From NCBI GenBank assembly GCA_035546295.1, contig DATKBT010000114.1, positions 62,001 to 126,000 on the forward strand: a DNA stretch of 64,000 nucleotides, read 5' to 3'. Position 1 is the first letter of the stretch, and each line of letters begins with the position of its first letter. The position numbers and the translations under genes are program-made. The notes under the pieces are model-generated. The model was not told the origin of the DNA and made no database searches. It saw only the letters and a program-made list of their open reading frames with translations. This document shows positions 35,975-43,533 of this stretch, one piece after another. The stretch is from DATKBT01 sp035546295. Its GTDB lineage: Bacteria; Acidobacteriota; Thermoanaerobaculia; Multivoradales; Multivoraceae.

Positions 35975-37297
35975 ATGGAACGCAGCGATCGAGGCCGGAC
36001 CTGCCGCATCCTGCGCCTCGACCTCCTCCTCGTCCTCGCCTGCTCAGCCCTCGTGACGACGTCCGCAGCTCCCCAGGAGCGGGATGCCGGCGGCGAGGTC
36101 ACCTGGGCCGAGCACGTCGCGCCGATCGTCTACGAGCACTGCTCCCACTGCCACCGGCCGGGCGGCGGCACGCCCTTTCCGTTGACCACCTATCAGCAGG
36201 CGCGCGAGCGCGGCCGGTTGCTGTCGATGGTGGCGAAGGATGGGTTCATGCCGCCCTACCCGCCGACCGTCGACAGCCCCGCGTTCTCCAATCTCGCGCC
36301 GATGAGCGACGCCGAGGTCGACCTGCTGGCCCGCTGGGTGTCCGGCGGCAGCAAGCCCGGCGACGAGCAGAGCGCGCCCGCTCCCCCCGACCCCGAGGTC
36401 TGGGAGCTGGGTGAGCCCGACCTCGTGCTCGAAGCGAGCGAGGAGCTCGAGGTCCCGCTCGACGCCTTCGATGTGCTGCGGAACTTCGTCCTGCCGTTGC
36501 CGGTCGACGAGCCGCGGTGGCTGCGGGCTGTCGCGCTCTGGCCCGGCGGCGCGCGACCTCAGCGCGCCCTCTTCTGGGTGGCGAGCGCTGGGGCCGCCGA
36601 AACCGTCGCGCCCGACGATCCGGGCTCGGTCGGAGGGCTCCAGCCCGGCCTCGGTTTCGGGCCGCCCCCGGCCTTCGGCGGCGAGCTTCTGACCACGCCG
36701 GCCGCCCCTTACCCCGCGGACGCCGGGCGCCTCGTCGAGCCGGGGGAGGTGCTCGTCCTGCAGGCCGTCTTCCAGGGGACCGGCGAGGCCTATACCGCGC
36801 GACCTCGGGTCGGGCTGTACTTCGCCGAGAGCTCCCCCGCCCGCAGGCTGGTGACGGTGCCGGTGGGCGCCAGCGACTTCACGCTCGCCGCAGGCGAGGT
36901 GACCATTATCGAGCGCAGCTTCGAGCTGCCGGTCGCGGCGCGGGTGGAGGGCGTCCTGCCCTTCGCCCACCGGCTGGCGACCGAGCTCCGGGGGTGGGCG
37001 ACCACGCCGGCCGGCGAGAGGCATACGCTGATCGAGATCGACGAGTGGGACGTCGCCTGGCTCTCGCCCTACTGGCTGGCAGAGCCGATCGATCTGCCAG
37101 CGGGCTCGACGCTCGGGGTCGAGATCGTCTACGACAACACCGAGGACAACTTCAGCCAGGTCCACTTCCCACCCCGGGACGTCGGCCCCGGCCTTTCGCC
37201 CTCCCGCGAGATCGCGGCGCTCGACGTGATGCTCACCGTCGCGCCCGACGACCTCGCGGGCCTGGAGCAGGCGTGGACCGCCCATCGCGAGCGTTGA
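35975..37297 (+). CDS. Exported cytochrome c / copper monooxygenase-like protein
   Basis: A 440-aa exported protein (signal LDLLLVLACSALVTTSAA). A heme c motif CSHCH lies near residue 56 within VAPIVYEHCSHCHRPGGGTP, followed by a short cytochrome domain ending DAEVDLLARWVSGG. The remaining 300 residues are beta-rich and end in DLPAGSTLGVEIVYDNTEDN, which resembles the PHM/copper-type-II monooxygenase C-terminal fold seen fused to planctomycete-type cytochromes. The expected HxM copper ligands are not obvious, so it may be only electron-transferring or structural. Function unproven. Confidence 0.75.
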   Translation: MERSDRGRTCRILRLDLLLVLACSALVTTSAAPQERDAGGEVTWAEHVAPIVYEHCSHCHRPGGGTPFPLTTYQQARERGRLLSMVAKDGFMPPYPPTVDSPAFSNLAPMSDAEVDLLARWVSGGSKPGDEQSAPAPPDPEVWELGEPDLVLEASEELEVPLDAFDVLRNFVLPLPVDEPRWLRAVALWPGGARPQRALFWVASAGAAETVAPDDPGSVGGLQPGLGFGPPPAFGGELLTTPAAPYPADAGRLVEPGEVLVLQAVFQGTGEAYTARPRVGLYFAESSPARRLVTVPVGASDFTLAAGEVTIIERSFELPVAARVEGVLPFAHRLATELRGWATTPAGERHTLIEIDEWDVAWLSPYWLAEPIDLPAGSTLGVEIVYDNTEDNFSQVHFPPRDVGPGLSPSREIAALDVMLTVAPDDLAGLEQAWTAHRER

Positions 37298-37327
37298 CCG
37301 CCGATCGGGCGTTGATCAGGAGCCGAG

Positions 37328-38149
37328 ATGTCAGAAGCACGACCCCAAGACACGGAACGCCCCGCCCTCCGGACCTCGCCGGGCGCCCTGCTCGAAGGAC
37401 GCCGCGGCCTCGTCGTCGGCGTCGCCAACGAGCGCTCGATCGCCTGGGGCGTCACCCGCCACGCCGCCGAGCACGGAGCCCAGATCGCGCTCACCTTCCA
37501 GGGCGAGGCGCTCGAGCGCCGAGTGCGACCGCTCGCCGAGCGCGTCGGCAGCCTGATCGTCGAGCCGCTCGACGTGACCCGGCCCGACCAGATCGAGGCC
37601 CTGTTCGCCAGGATCGGCGAGGAGTGGGGGGCGCTCGACTTCCTGGTGCACTCGATCGCGTTCGCCGACCGTGACGACCTCTCGGGGCGGACTCTCGACA
37701 CCTCGCGCGATGGGTTTCTCAAGGCGCTCGAGATCAGCGCCTACTCGCTGATCTCGCTGGCGCGCGCCGCCGAGCCGCTGATGTCCTCGGGCGGCAGCGT
37801 CATCGCGATGACCTACCTGGGCTCGGTCAAGGCGGTGCCCAACTACAACGTGATGGGCATCGCCAAGGCGGCGCTCGAGGCCACCGTCCGCTACCTCGCG
37901 CTCGACCTCGGCGAGAAGGGGGTGCGCGTCAACGCGATCTCGGCGGGCCCGATCAAGACCCTCGCCGCCGCCGGCGTCTCCGGGCTGCGCAGCATGCTCG
38001 GTCAGGCCGCCGACCGCTCACCGCTCAAGCGCAACGTGTCGACCGACGACGTCGGCACCGCGGGGCTCTACCTGCTCTCGGACCTGGCGGCCGGCGTCAC
38101 CGGCGAGATCCACTACGTCGACGCCGGCTTCAACATCACGGCCTGGTAG
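37328..38149 (+). CDS. fabI: Enoyl-[acyl-carrier-protein] reductase FabI
   Basis: A 273-aa short-chain reductase of fatty-acid synthesis (trans-2-enoyl-ACP to acyl-ACP, NADH). FabI-specific NAD loop GLVVGVANERSIAWG, VHSIAFADRDDLSGR, and the Y-x6-K active site in NYNVMGIAKAALEATVRYLA. The C-terminus has ISAGPIKTLAAAGVSGLRS and GEIHYVDAGFNITAW. AGGAG precedes the ATG by 5 nt. About 20 extra N-terminal residues. The TAG stop (38147-38149) is also the first codon-size piece of the adjacent repeat element. Confidence 0.96.
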   Translation: MSEARPQDTERPALRTSPGALLEGRRGLVVGVANERSIAWGVTRHAAEHGAQIALTFQGEALERRVRPLAERVGSLIVEPLDVTRPDQIEALFARIGEEWGALDFLVHSIAFADRDDLSGRTLDTSRDGFLKALEISAYSLISLARAAEPLMSSGGSVIAMTYLGSVKAVPNYNVMGIAKAALEATVRYLALDLGEKGVRVNAISAGPIKTLAAAGVSGLRSMLGQAADRSPLKRNVSTDDVGTAGLYLLSDLAAGVTGEIHYVDAGFNITAW

Positions 38150-38325
38150 GAGCCTGTCCGACGATTCGCGATTCGGCTCCACGGCGGGTCCCCAGCGACG
38201 CGCCGAAGGCGCTGGGCCCGGCCCGCCGCGCAGGCTTGCGGCCCACCGAGCGATCGGCTCGGCGGGGTCGTGGCCTGACCACGCCGCACTCGCCCGAGAT
38301 CTGCTGTTCAGCACATCCGAACCTC
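38150..38325 (-). repeat. Inverted copy of the intergenic repeat family
   Basis: On the minus strand: hairpin GGATGTGCTGAACAGCAGATCTC, with GGCCACGACCCCGC, AGCCGATCGCTCG, GGCCCAGCGCCTTCGGCGCG and GCCGTGGAGCCGAATCGCG in order, ending GGACAGGCTCCTA against the fabI stop. It combines blocks seen separately at 15.9, 29.5 and 40.8 kb, showing they are one family. Its hairpin encodes the mtaB stop codon. Confidence 0.7.
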
Positions 38326-39699
38326 GCCGGCGCCCGCCAGACGGCCCAGCGCGTGGCTCGAGCCGAAGCGGCCCACGATGCGCACCGCCGAGACGGCGCC
38401 GCGCGCCGGAGCCTCGGCCGCCGTCGCCCCGGCCCGGACGGCGCGCCCGGTGTCTTCGACGGGGACCGCGACGCGCACGTAGTTGTCGCTGGTGCCGCGC
38501 CAGGCTCCCCGCTGGCGCCGCTCCCAGACGACCTCCTCGACCTCCCCGATGCGTTGCTCGAGGAAGACGCGCTCGCCCTCGGCGGCGACCTCGCGCATCT
38601 GGGAGACCCGCTCGCGGCGCACCGGCCACGGCACGGGGTCCGGGAGCTCGGCGCCGAGGGTCCCGGGGCGCTCCGAGTAGCGGAACACGTGGAGCCGCGC
38701 GAAGTGCATCTCGCGCACGAAGCTCACGCTCTCGCGCCACTCCGCCTCGTCCTCCCCCGGGAAACCGACGATCACGTCCGAGGTGATCGCGATCCCTGGG
38801 ACCTCGCGCCGGAGTCGCGAGACCAGCGCCGCGAAGCGAGCAGGCCGATCTGGCCGCCGCATCCGGCGCAGCGTCGCTTCGCAGCCGCTCTGCAGCGAGA
38901 GATGGACGTGCCGACAGACCCGGGGATGTCGGAGCAGGTCGAACAATCGCTCATCGAGCTGCCAGGGAGCGATCGAGGTCAGCCGCAGGCGAACGCGTCG
39001 GGTCGCCGCGAGCATGCGCTCGACGAGGTCGCACAGCTGCCACCGCCGGTCGTGATACGCCGAGATCTGCACCCCCGTGATCACGACCTCGGCGTAGCCG
39101 CGGCCCTCGAGCTCGACCAGCTCCGCGACCACGAGCTCGGCCGGCCGGCTGCGCTGCGCTCCCCGCGTGCCGGGGATGATGCAGAAGGCGCAGGACATCG
39201 AGCAGCCATCCTCGATCTTGAGCGCGACGCGGACTCGACGCCCCGGCTGCTGGAACGGAGCGGCTCGGCCGACGCGCTGTCCTTCGGCGGCCGCCGTCTC
39301 GGTGGCCACCGTCTCGGTGGCCACCGTCTCGGCGGCCGCCGTCGACGCGGACGTCAGGGCCCCTGGCATCGGCGCTCCGAGCAGCTCGACCAACCGGTCC
39401 TTGTCGGCGTTGGCGATGACCTGTTCGACGTCGAGCGTGCTCGAACGCTCCCGGAGCGCGCCGCCCACTGCGCAGCCGGTCAGCACCGTCCGCAGACGCT
39501 CCTTCTCGCGGCCACGTCGCACCGCCCGATCGGAGTCGCGCACCGCCTCACGGGTGACCGCGCAGGAGTTGACGATGTGGAGGTCGGCCTCCTCGATCTT
39601 CGCCACCACCCGATGCCCGCGCTCCTCGAGCTGTCGGGCCCACGCCTCAGCCTCGGCCTGGTTCAGCTTGCACCCCAGAGCGCTGATGTGGACTCTCAT
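38308..39699 (-). CDS. mtaB: MiaB-like tRNA methylthiotransferase (MtaB type)
   Basis: A 463-aa radical SAM enzyme that adds a methylthio group to t6A37 of tRNA. N-terminal UPF0004 cluster cysteines are in ISALGCKLNQAEA, NSCAVT and LTGCAV; the radical SAM cluster is in EDGCSMSCAFCIIPGTRG (near 165-180). VITGVQISAY, SIAPWQLDERLFDLL, HLSLQSGCEATLRRMRRP and TSDVIVGFPGEDEAEW support MtaB over MiaB. A linker of three near-identical 15-bp repeats (TVATETVATETAAAE) separates the two domains. The stop codon lies in the repeat hairpin. Confidence 0.9.
   Translation of the reverse strand: MRVHISALGCKLNQAEAEAWARQLEERGHRVVAKIEEADLHIVNSCAVTREAVRDSDRAVRRGREKERLRTVLTGCAVGGALRERSSTLDVEQVIANADKDRLVELLGAPMPGALTSASTAAAETVATETVATETAAAEGQRVGRAAPFQQPGRRVRVALKIEDGCSMSCAFCIIPGTRGAQRSRPAELVVAELVELEGRGYAEVVITGVQISAYHDRRWQLCDLVERMLAATRRVRLRLTSIAPWQLDERLFDLLRHPRVCRHVHLSLQSGCEATLRRMRRPDRPARFAALVSRLRREVPGIAITSDVIVGFPGEDEAEWRESVSFVREMHFARLHVFRYSERPGTLGAELPDPVPWPVRRERVSQMREVAAEGERVFLEQRIGEVEEVVWERRQRGAWRGTSDNYVRVAVPVEDTGRAVRAGATAAEAPARGAVSAVRIVGRFGSSHALGRLAGAGEVRMC
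39296..39340. repeat. In-frame 15-bp tandem repeat in mtaB
   Basis: GTCTCGGTGGCCACC at 39296 and 39311 (identical) and a third copy at 39326 with two changes. It encodes a TVATE-like five-residue linker repeat. Confidence 0.85.
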
Positions 39700-39933
39700 C
39701 GAACCGCTGCCGCTGTCGGCTCTCCGATCCGTGACCCTACAACGGGAGGCGGCCCAGCGGCAGGACGGCAGTGTCCTCTGCCGAGAACGAGAGCGCACGA
39801 CCCCCGAGAGCGGGTCCACGGACTTGCGGAGGCGGGCGCGCTGGTATCCGGATTGCTTCATGATCCGCCTCGGAAGGGGGGCCGCTCTGGGCTCGCTCAC
39901 CGAACCAGATCCATTCTCGAGGGAGCGCGCGTG

Positions 39934-40662
39934 ATGGCGACGAACGGAACGACGAAGGCTGGAGCGGACCGGACCAGGAAGCGAGCGAGCCAGGCAACGA
40001 CGACGACGATGAGCTCGAATCGAGCGACGAGAGCGACGACGTGGGCGGCTCCGTCGCTGCTCGTGTTGCTGCTCGCACTCACCGGCGCCGGCGCCGCCGG
40101 CGCCCAGGACAAGCAGTTCGAGATCACGCCGCACGCCTCCTACCTCGTTGGCGGGAGCTTCGACCTGTTCGACCCCGAGTTCGGCCGAGTGGACTTCGAG
40201 GTCGAGGAGGACGCCGCCTTCGGCGTGATGGTCGACATTCCGATCACGGGCAGCCTGCAGGTCGAGCTCTCCTACCTGAAGCAGGACACCGAGCTGCAGA
40301 TCGACGAGGGCCTGTTCGGCGACGACTTCACCGTCGCCGACATCGAGATCGACACCTACCTGGTCGGCATCCTCTGGCAGGGGACCTTCGGCCAGGCTCG
40401 GCCGTTCTTCGTCGCGGGGCTCGGCCTCTCGGACCTGAGCCTCGACGTCTCCGGAACCGACGACGAAGTCAGGCCGGCCTTCAGCCTCGGCGGAGGTGTC
40501 AAGACCATGTTCACGCCGCACCTGGGCCTGCGCTTCGAGGGCCGGATCCTCGCCATCCTCCTCGAGGACGATGACGACGGACGCTTCGGCCGACGCCGCT
40601 ACGACGATGGCCAGGCGCTCACGCAGGGTCAGCTCACGGTGGGCGTGGTCTTCGCCTTCTAG
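39934..40662 (+). CDS. Outer-membrane beta-barrel protein
   Basis: A 242-aa protein with a long basic N-terminus and signal peptide (SLLVLLLALTGAGAAGA), then an OmpA/opacity-like eight-stranded barrel: FEITPHASYLVGGSFDLFD, DAAFGVMVDIPITGSLQVEL followed by SYLKQ, TYLVGILWQGTFG, FFVAGLGLSDLSL, and C-terminal aromatic QLTVGVVFAF typical of BamA-recognised barrels. GAGGGAG precedes the ATG; the adjacent GTG (39931) is an alternative. Function unknown. Its TAG stop lies in the first of three 3'-end repeats. Confidence 0.85.
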   Translation: MATNGTTKAGADRTRKRASQATTTTMSSNRATRATTWAAPSLLVLLLALTGAGAAGAQDKQFEITPHASYLVGGSFDLFDPEFGRVDFEVEEDAAFGVMVDIPITGSLQVELSYLKQDTELQIDEGLFGDDFTVADIEIDTYLVGILWQGTFGQARPFFVAGLGLSDLSLDVSGTDDEVRPAFSLGGGVKTMFTPHLGLRFEGRILAILLEDDDDGRFGRRRYDDGQALTQGQLTVGVVFAF

Positions 40663-40718
40663 GCGACCGTGCCTTCGCCTTCTAGGCGACCCGTGATCTT
40701 CGCCTTCCAGGCGAGCGG
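40649..40718 (+). repeat. Triplicated 23-24-bp unit at the OMP gene 3' end
   Basis: Three consecutive copies of TCTTCGCCTTCTAGGCGACCG-type sequence at about 40649, 40672 and 40696, each holding a CGCCT-AGGCG inverted repeat. The first contains the OMP stop codon. Confidence 0.8.
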
Positions 40719-40741
40719 GTTCCGCTTCGGAGGCCCGACGC

Positions 40742-40990
40742 CCGGGCTGCTGGCGGGCCGGCGGTCACCACTCCCAATGAGCCGCGAGAGCGAGGCGTGG
40801 CCAGACCACGGGCCCGCTGGATCGCTCTAGCCGATCACCCGTGCGCCGCAAGTCCGCCAGCGGAGGCGGCTGGGTCGGCCGGACCAGCCGTTCCTGGGCG
40901 ATCGCAGCGGCCAGACCGCTGCCGTCGCTTGGCTCGGCCAGCTGAGCCCTTTCCTAAGCCTCTGATTCCGTGCTACTTTGAAACATCACA
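40742..40990 (+). repeat. Copy of the intergenic repeat family
   Basis: It matches 29440-29625 over about 170 bp (see that entry) and is followed by AGCCTCTGATTCCGTGCTA, similar to the TAGCCTC hairpin arm. It fills the gap between the OMP and ParA genes. Confidence 0.7.
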
Positions 40991-41048
40991 CCGATCTCGC
41001 GAGTGGCGGTCCCTGTCGGGAACGCGATTCGACACGGAAGGCTCAGGC

Positions 41049-42035
41049 TTGATCGTCGCCATCGTCAGCAAGAAGGGCGGCGTGGGCAAGACCACGACCG
41101 CCGTCAGCCTGGGAGCCGCCCTGGCGTCGCAGGGCCGTCGCGTCCTGCTCGTGGATCTCGACCCGCAGGCGTCCACGTCGCTGTGGATGGGCGTGCGGCG
41201 AGCCGACCTCGCCCCCTCCGTCGCCGACGTGATGCTCAACGGCACCAGCCTGTCGGAGGCGATCCGCCCCACCGCCACTCGGGGCCTCGAGCTGCTGACC
41301 GCCTCGGCCGATCTGGCACAGTGCGAGCGCGAGCTGATGGCCAGGCGCGATCGCGACGTGGTCCTCCGCGAGCGCCTGCGTGCAGGCATCCAGGCCCGCT
41401 ACGACTACGTGTTCATCGACTCGCCGGCCGGCCTGTCGCTGCTGACCATGAACGCCCTGGTGGCGTCCGACGCCTTCCTGGTGCCGGCCACTCCCGACTT
41501 CCTGGCGCTCGAGGGGCTCGACAACCTACTGCAGGCGACCGAACGCATCGCCTTCCGGAACCGGGTCCACCTCCCCTGTCTCGGTATCGTGCTGACCAAG
41601 GTCGACCAACGGACGCGGCTGAGCAGGGAGACGGCGGCTCAGATTCGCACGCAGCACGGGAATCGGGTCTTCACCACCGAGATCCACGGCAACGTCCGCA
41701 TCGCCGAAGCCCCCGCCTACAGCAAGACCATCTTCGAGTACGACGGGCAGAGCCGCTCGGCGAGCGACTACCGCCTCCTCGCCGTCGAGGTCGACCTGCG
41801 CAGGGAGCGTCACCAGCCGAAGGCGGCGGCGCCCGCCACGAGCCTCGAGCGAGCGCCCAGCGCGGTCCCGCCAGCGCTGGAGCAGAAGCCGCAGGTGGCC
41901 GCCATGACGAGGCCCGCCGAACCCACCGCGGTCGAGGCGGGCCGTGAGCGCAGGCCCGCGGAGGACGAAAGAACCTCCGAGCGCCGCTCGTCACGCCCGA
42001 TCTGGCTCAAGGGTCTCGGCGGTCTCGCTGGCTAG
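41049..42035 (+). CDS. ParA/Soj-family ATPase with a disordered tail
   Basis: A 328-aa MinD/ParA ATPase. Deviant Walker A SKKGGVGKTT (7-16), switch I LLVDLDPQASTSLWMG, Walker B DYVFIDSPAGLSLLTM. The domain ends near residue 250, followed by about 80 residues rich in Ala, Pro, Arg and Glu and then IWLKGLGGLAG. The TTG start (41049) lies 7 nt after GGAAGG. No ParB or parS is seen, so it may position something other than a chromosome (chemoreceptors, carboxysome-like cargo); an orphan chromosome-type role is also possible. Confidence 0.85.
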   Translation: MIVAIVSKKGGVGKTTTAVSLGAALASQGRRVLLVDLDPQASTSLWMGVRRADLAPSVADVMLNGTSLSEAIRPTATRGLELLTASADLAQCERELMARRDRDVVLRERLRAGIQARYDYVFIDSPAGLSLLTMNALVASDAFLVPATPDFLALEGLDNLLQATERIAFRNRVHLPCLGIVLTKVDQRTRLSRETAAQIRTQHGNRVFTTEIHGNVRIAEAPAYSKTIFEYDGQSRSASDYRLLAVEVDLRRERHQPKAAAPATSLERAPSAVPPALEQKPQVAAMTRPAEPTAVEAGRERRPAEDERTSERRSSRPIWLKGLGGLAG

Positions 42036-42064
42036 ATCCGCAGGACCCCGCGGTTTCCGAGAGC

Positions 42065-42093
42065 TTGTCGACTCGCGTCCGGCGTGGTATCGT
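42065..42093 (+). promoter_or_regulatory. Candidate sigma-70 promoter for a small RNA
   Basis: -35 TTGTCG (42065-42070), 17-bp spacer, -10 TATCGT (42088-42093); four of six consensus bases each. A start about 6-7 nt later falls at the 5' edge of the hairpin below. Confidence 0.4.
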
Positions 42094-42097
42094 CTCC

Positions 42098-42169
42098 GTG
42101 GGCATGGGGCACCTCCAGGTCGATTCGAGCCGAGAGAGATCGAGCCGATCGGAGCGTGCCCACTTTTTT
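42098..42169 (+). ncRNA. Candidate small RNA with closing stem and T-run, or long terminator
   Basis: GTGGGCA (42098-42104) pairs with TGCCCAC (42157-42163), immediately followed by TTTTTT (42164-42169). Between them lies a 52-nt loop with CACCTCCAGG (an anti-Shine-Dalgarno-like CCTCC) and inner GATCG/CGATC-type pairing. A promoter with 17-bp spacing sits directly upstream. It cannot be a standard tRNA because no TTCRA T-loop is in place. If not an RNA gene it is the terminator of the ParA gene, which ends at 42035. Confidence 0.4.
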
Positions 42170-42236
42170 AGAGCACCGGGTTCAGTCGCACCGCGCTGAC
42201 CCGTCGACAGTTTCCAACCCAACCTTTCACGCCGGT

Positions 42237-42334
42237 CACTCTTCCCGCCTGGGCACTCTTCCCGCCTGGGCACTCTTCCCGCCGGGCACTCTTCCCGCCG
42301 GGCACTCTTCTCGCCGGGCACTCTTCCCGCCGGG
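42237..42334. repeat. 16/17-bp tandem repeat array, six units
   Basis: CACTCTTCCCGCCTGGG twice (42237, 42254), then 16-bp CACTCTTCCCGCCGGG-type units at 42271, 42287, 42303 (one C to T) and 42319. It lies 15 bp from the M20 stop. Together with the small-RNA candidate this accounts for the gap 42036-42348. Confidence 0.9.
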
Positions 42335-42348
42335 CACGAGCGCGCCAG

Positions 42349-43533
42349 TCAGTCGCCTTGAGCAAGCGCCTTGGAGGCGAGGCGCGCGGTTTCGGCCAGC
42401 CAGGCCGCCCCGACCGCGATCGACTCCTCGGCGGCCACGAAGCGAGGCGTGTGGGCCCCGATCGGCTCGCCTCCGGGCTCTCGAGCCCCGATGCGGGCGA
42501 AGCACCCAGGGATGCGCTCGAGGTAGAAGGCGAAGTCCTCGCCTCCCATGTTGATGGTGCCGAGCGGCTTGATCGCCTCGGCCCCCAACAGTCCCTCGGC
42601 CGCCGAGCGCGCCCACGCGGTCGCCGCCGGATCGTTGATCACTGCAGGCGTCCCCTCGCGCACCTTCAGCTCGAGCTCGACGCCGTGGGCGGCCGCGATG
42701 CCGCGAGCCACCTCCTCGACGTCACGCGCGAGCAGCGCCCGCGTCGCGGGATCCATGGCGCGCAGGGTGCCGCTGAGGTGGGCGCGCGAGGGAATCACGT
42801 TCGTTGCGGTTCCCGCTCGGAAGGTCCCGACAGTGACCACGGCTGGAGCTCCCGGCTCGATCCGGCGCGAGACGATGGTCTGGAGCGCAGTCACCAGGGC
42901 GCTTCCCGCGACCACCGGGTCCCGGCCCAGATGCGGCCGGGCGCCATGCCCGCCCCGTCCCACCAGCTCCACGAAGAATTCGTCAGTCGCCGCACCGACC
43001 GAGCCTTCCTGGGTCACCACCTCGCCGACCTCGAAGCGGCGATCGACGTGTCCGCCGAAGATCGCGCGAACCCCGTCGAGCAGACCGCTGCGGAGGATCT
43101 CGGCGGCGCCCTGACCCACCTCCTCGGCCGGTTGGAGCACCACCAGGACGTCACCGCCGGCCGGCCGCCGCGCCAGCAATGCCCCGGCCCCGACCGCCCA
43201 GGTCGCGTGCACGTCGTGGCCGCAGGCGTGCATCACGCCCGGCACCTCGGAGCCCCACTCGAGCCCCGTCTCCTCCTGGATCGGCAGCGCGTCGATGTCG
43301 CCGCGCACGGCGACCGCCGGGGCTCTCGCATCCTCGCCAGCGAAGCGCGCGACGACGCCGGTCTCCCCCACCCTCTCGATCGAGCGAGGAGAGAATCCCT
43401 CGAGCGCAGTGACGAGGCGCTGCGCCGTGCGTCGCTCCTCGAAGGAGAGCTCGGGATGCCGGTGCAGGTCGCGCCGGAGGGCGACCAACGTGGAGTAGAG
43501 CTCCGCCCCCAGCAGCTCGACGAACCGGCTCAT
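42349..43533 (-). CDS. M20D-family amidohydrolase
   Basis: A 394-aa metallo-amidohydrolase of the hippurate hydrolase/N-acyl-amino-acid hydrolase group. LHRHPELSFEERRTAQRLV, VAVRGDIDALPIQEETGLEW, metal site GVMHACGHDVHATWAVGAG, catalytic Glu in VVLQPAEEVGQGA, and dimerisation/lid region FFVELVGRGGHGARPHLG. Full length. It lacks a signal peptide, so is cytoplasmic. It overlaps the deacylase gene by ATGA, suggesting a common pathway that frees amino acids from N-acyl derivatives. Confidence 0.9.
   Translation of the reverse strand: MSRFVELLGAELYSTLVALRRDLHRHPELSFEERRTAQRLVTALEGFSPRSIERVGETGVVARFAGEDARAPAVAVRGDIDALPIQEETGLEWGSEVPGVMHACGHDVHATWAVGAGALLARRPAGGDVLVVLQPAEEVGQGAAEILRSGLLDGVRAIFGGHVDRRFEVGEVVTQEGSVGAATDEFFVELVGRGGHGARPHLGRDPVVAGSALVTALQTIVSRRIEPGAPAVVTVGTFRAGTATNVIPSRAHLSGTLRAMDPATRALLARDVEEVARGIAAAHGVELELKVREGTPAVINDPAATAWARSAAEGLLGAEAIKPLGTINMGGEDFAFYLERIPGCFARIGAREPGGEPIGAHTPRFVAAEESIAVGAAWLAETARLASKALAQGD

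Noticed and set aside
41049..42035. Plasmid or chromosome-origin partition locus
   Set aside because: A ParA-like ATPase alone; no parB, parS-like palindromes, dnaA or DnaA boxes were seen around it.
42098..42163. 7-bp acceptor-like stem suggesting a tRNA
   Set aside because: No D-arm, no TTCRANY T-loop at the right place and the total length is too short; treated as small RNA or terminator instead.
42237..42334. CRISPR-like array
   Set aside because: Units are contiguous 16-17 bp without spacers; a simple tandem repeat, and no cas genes are present.
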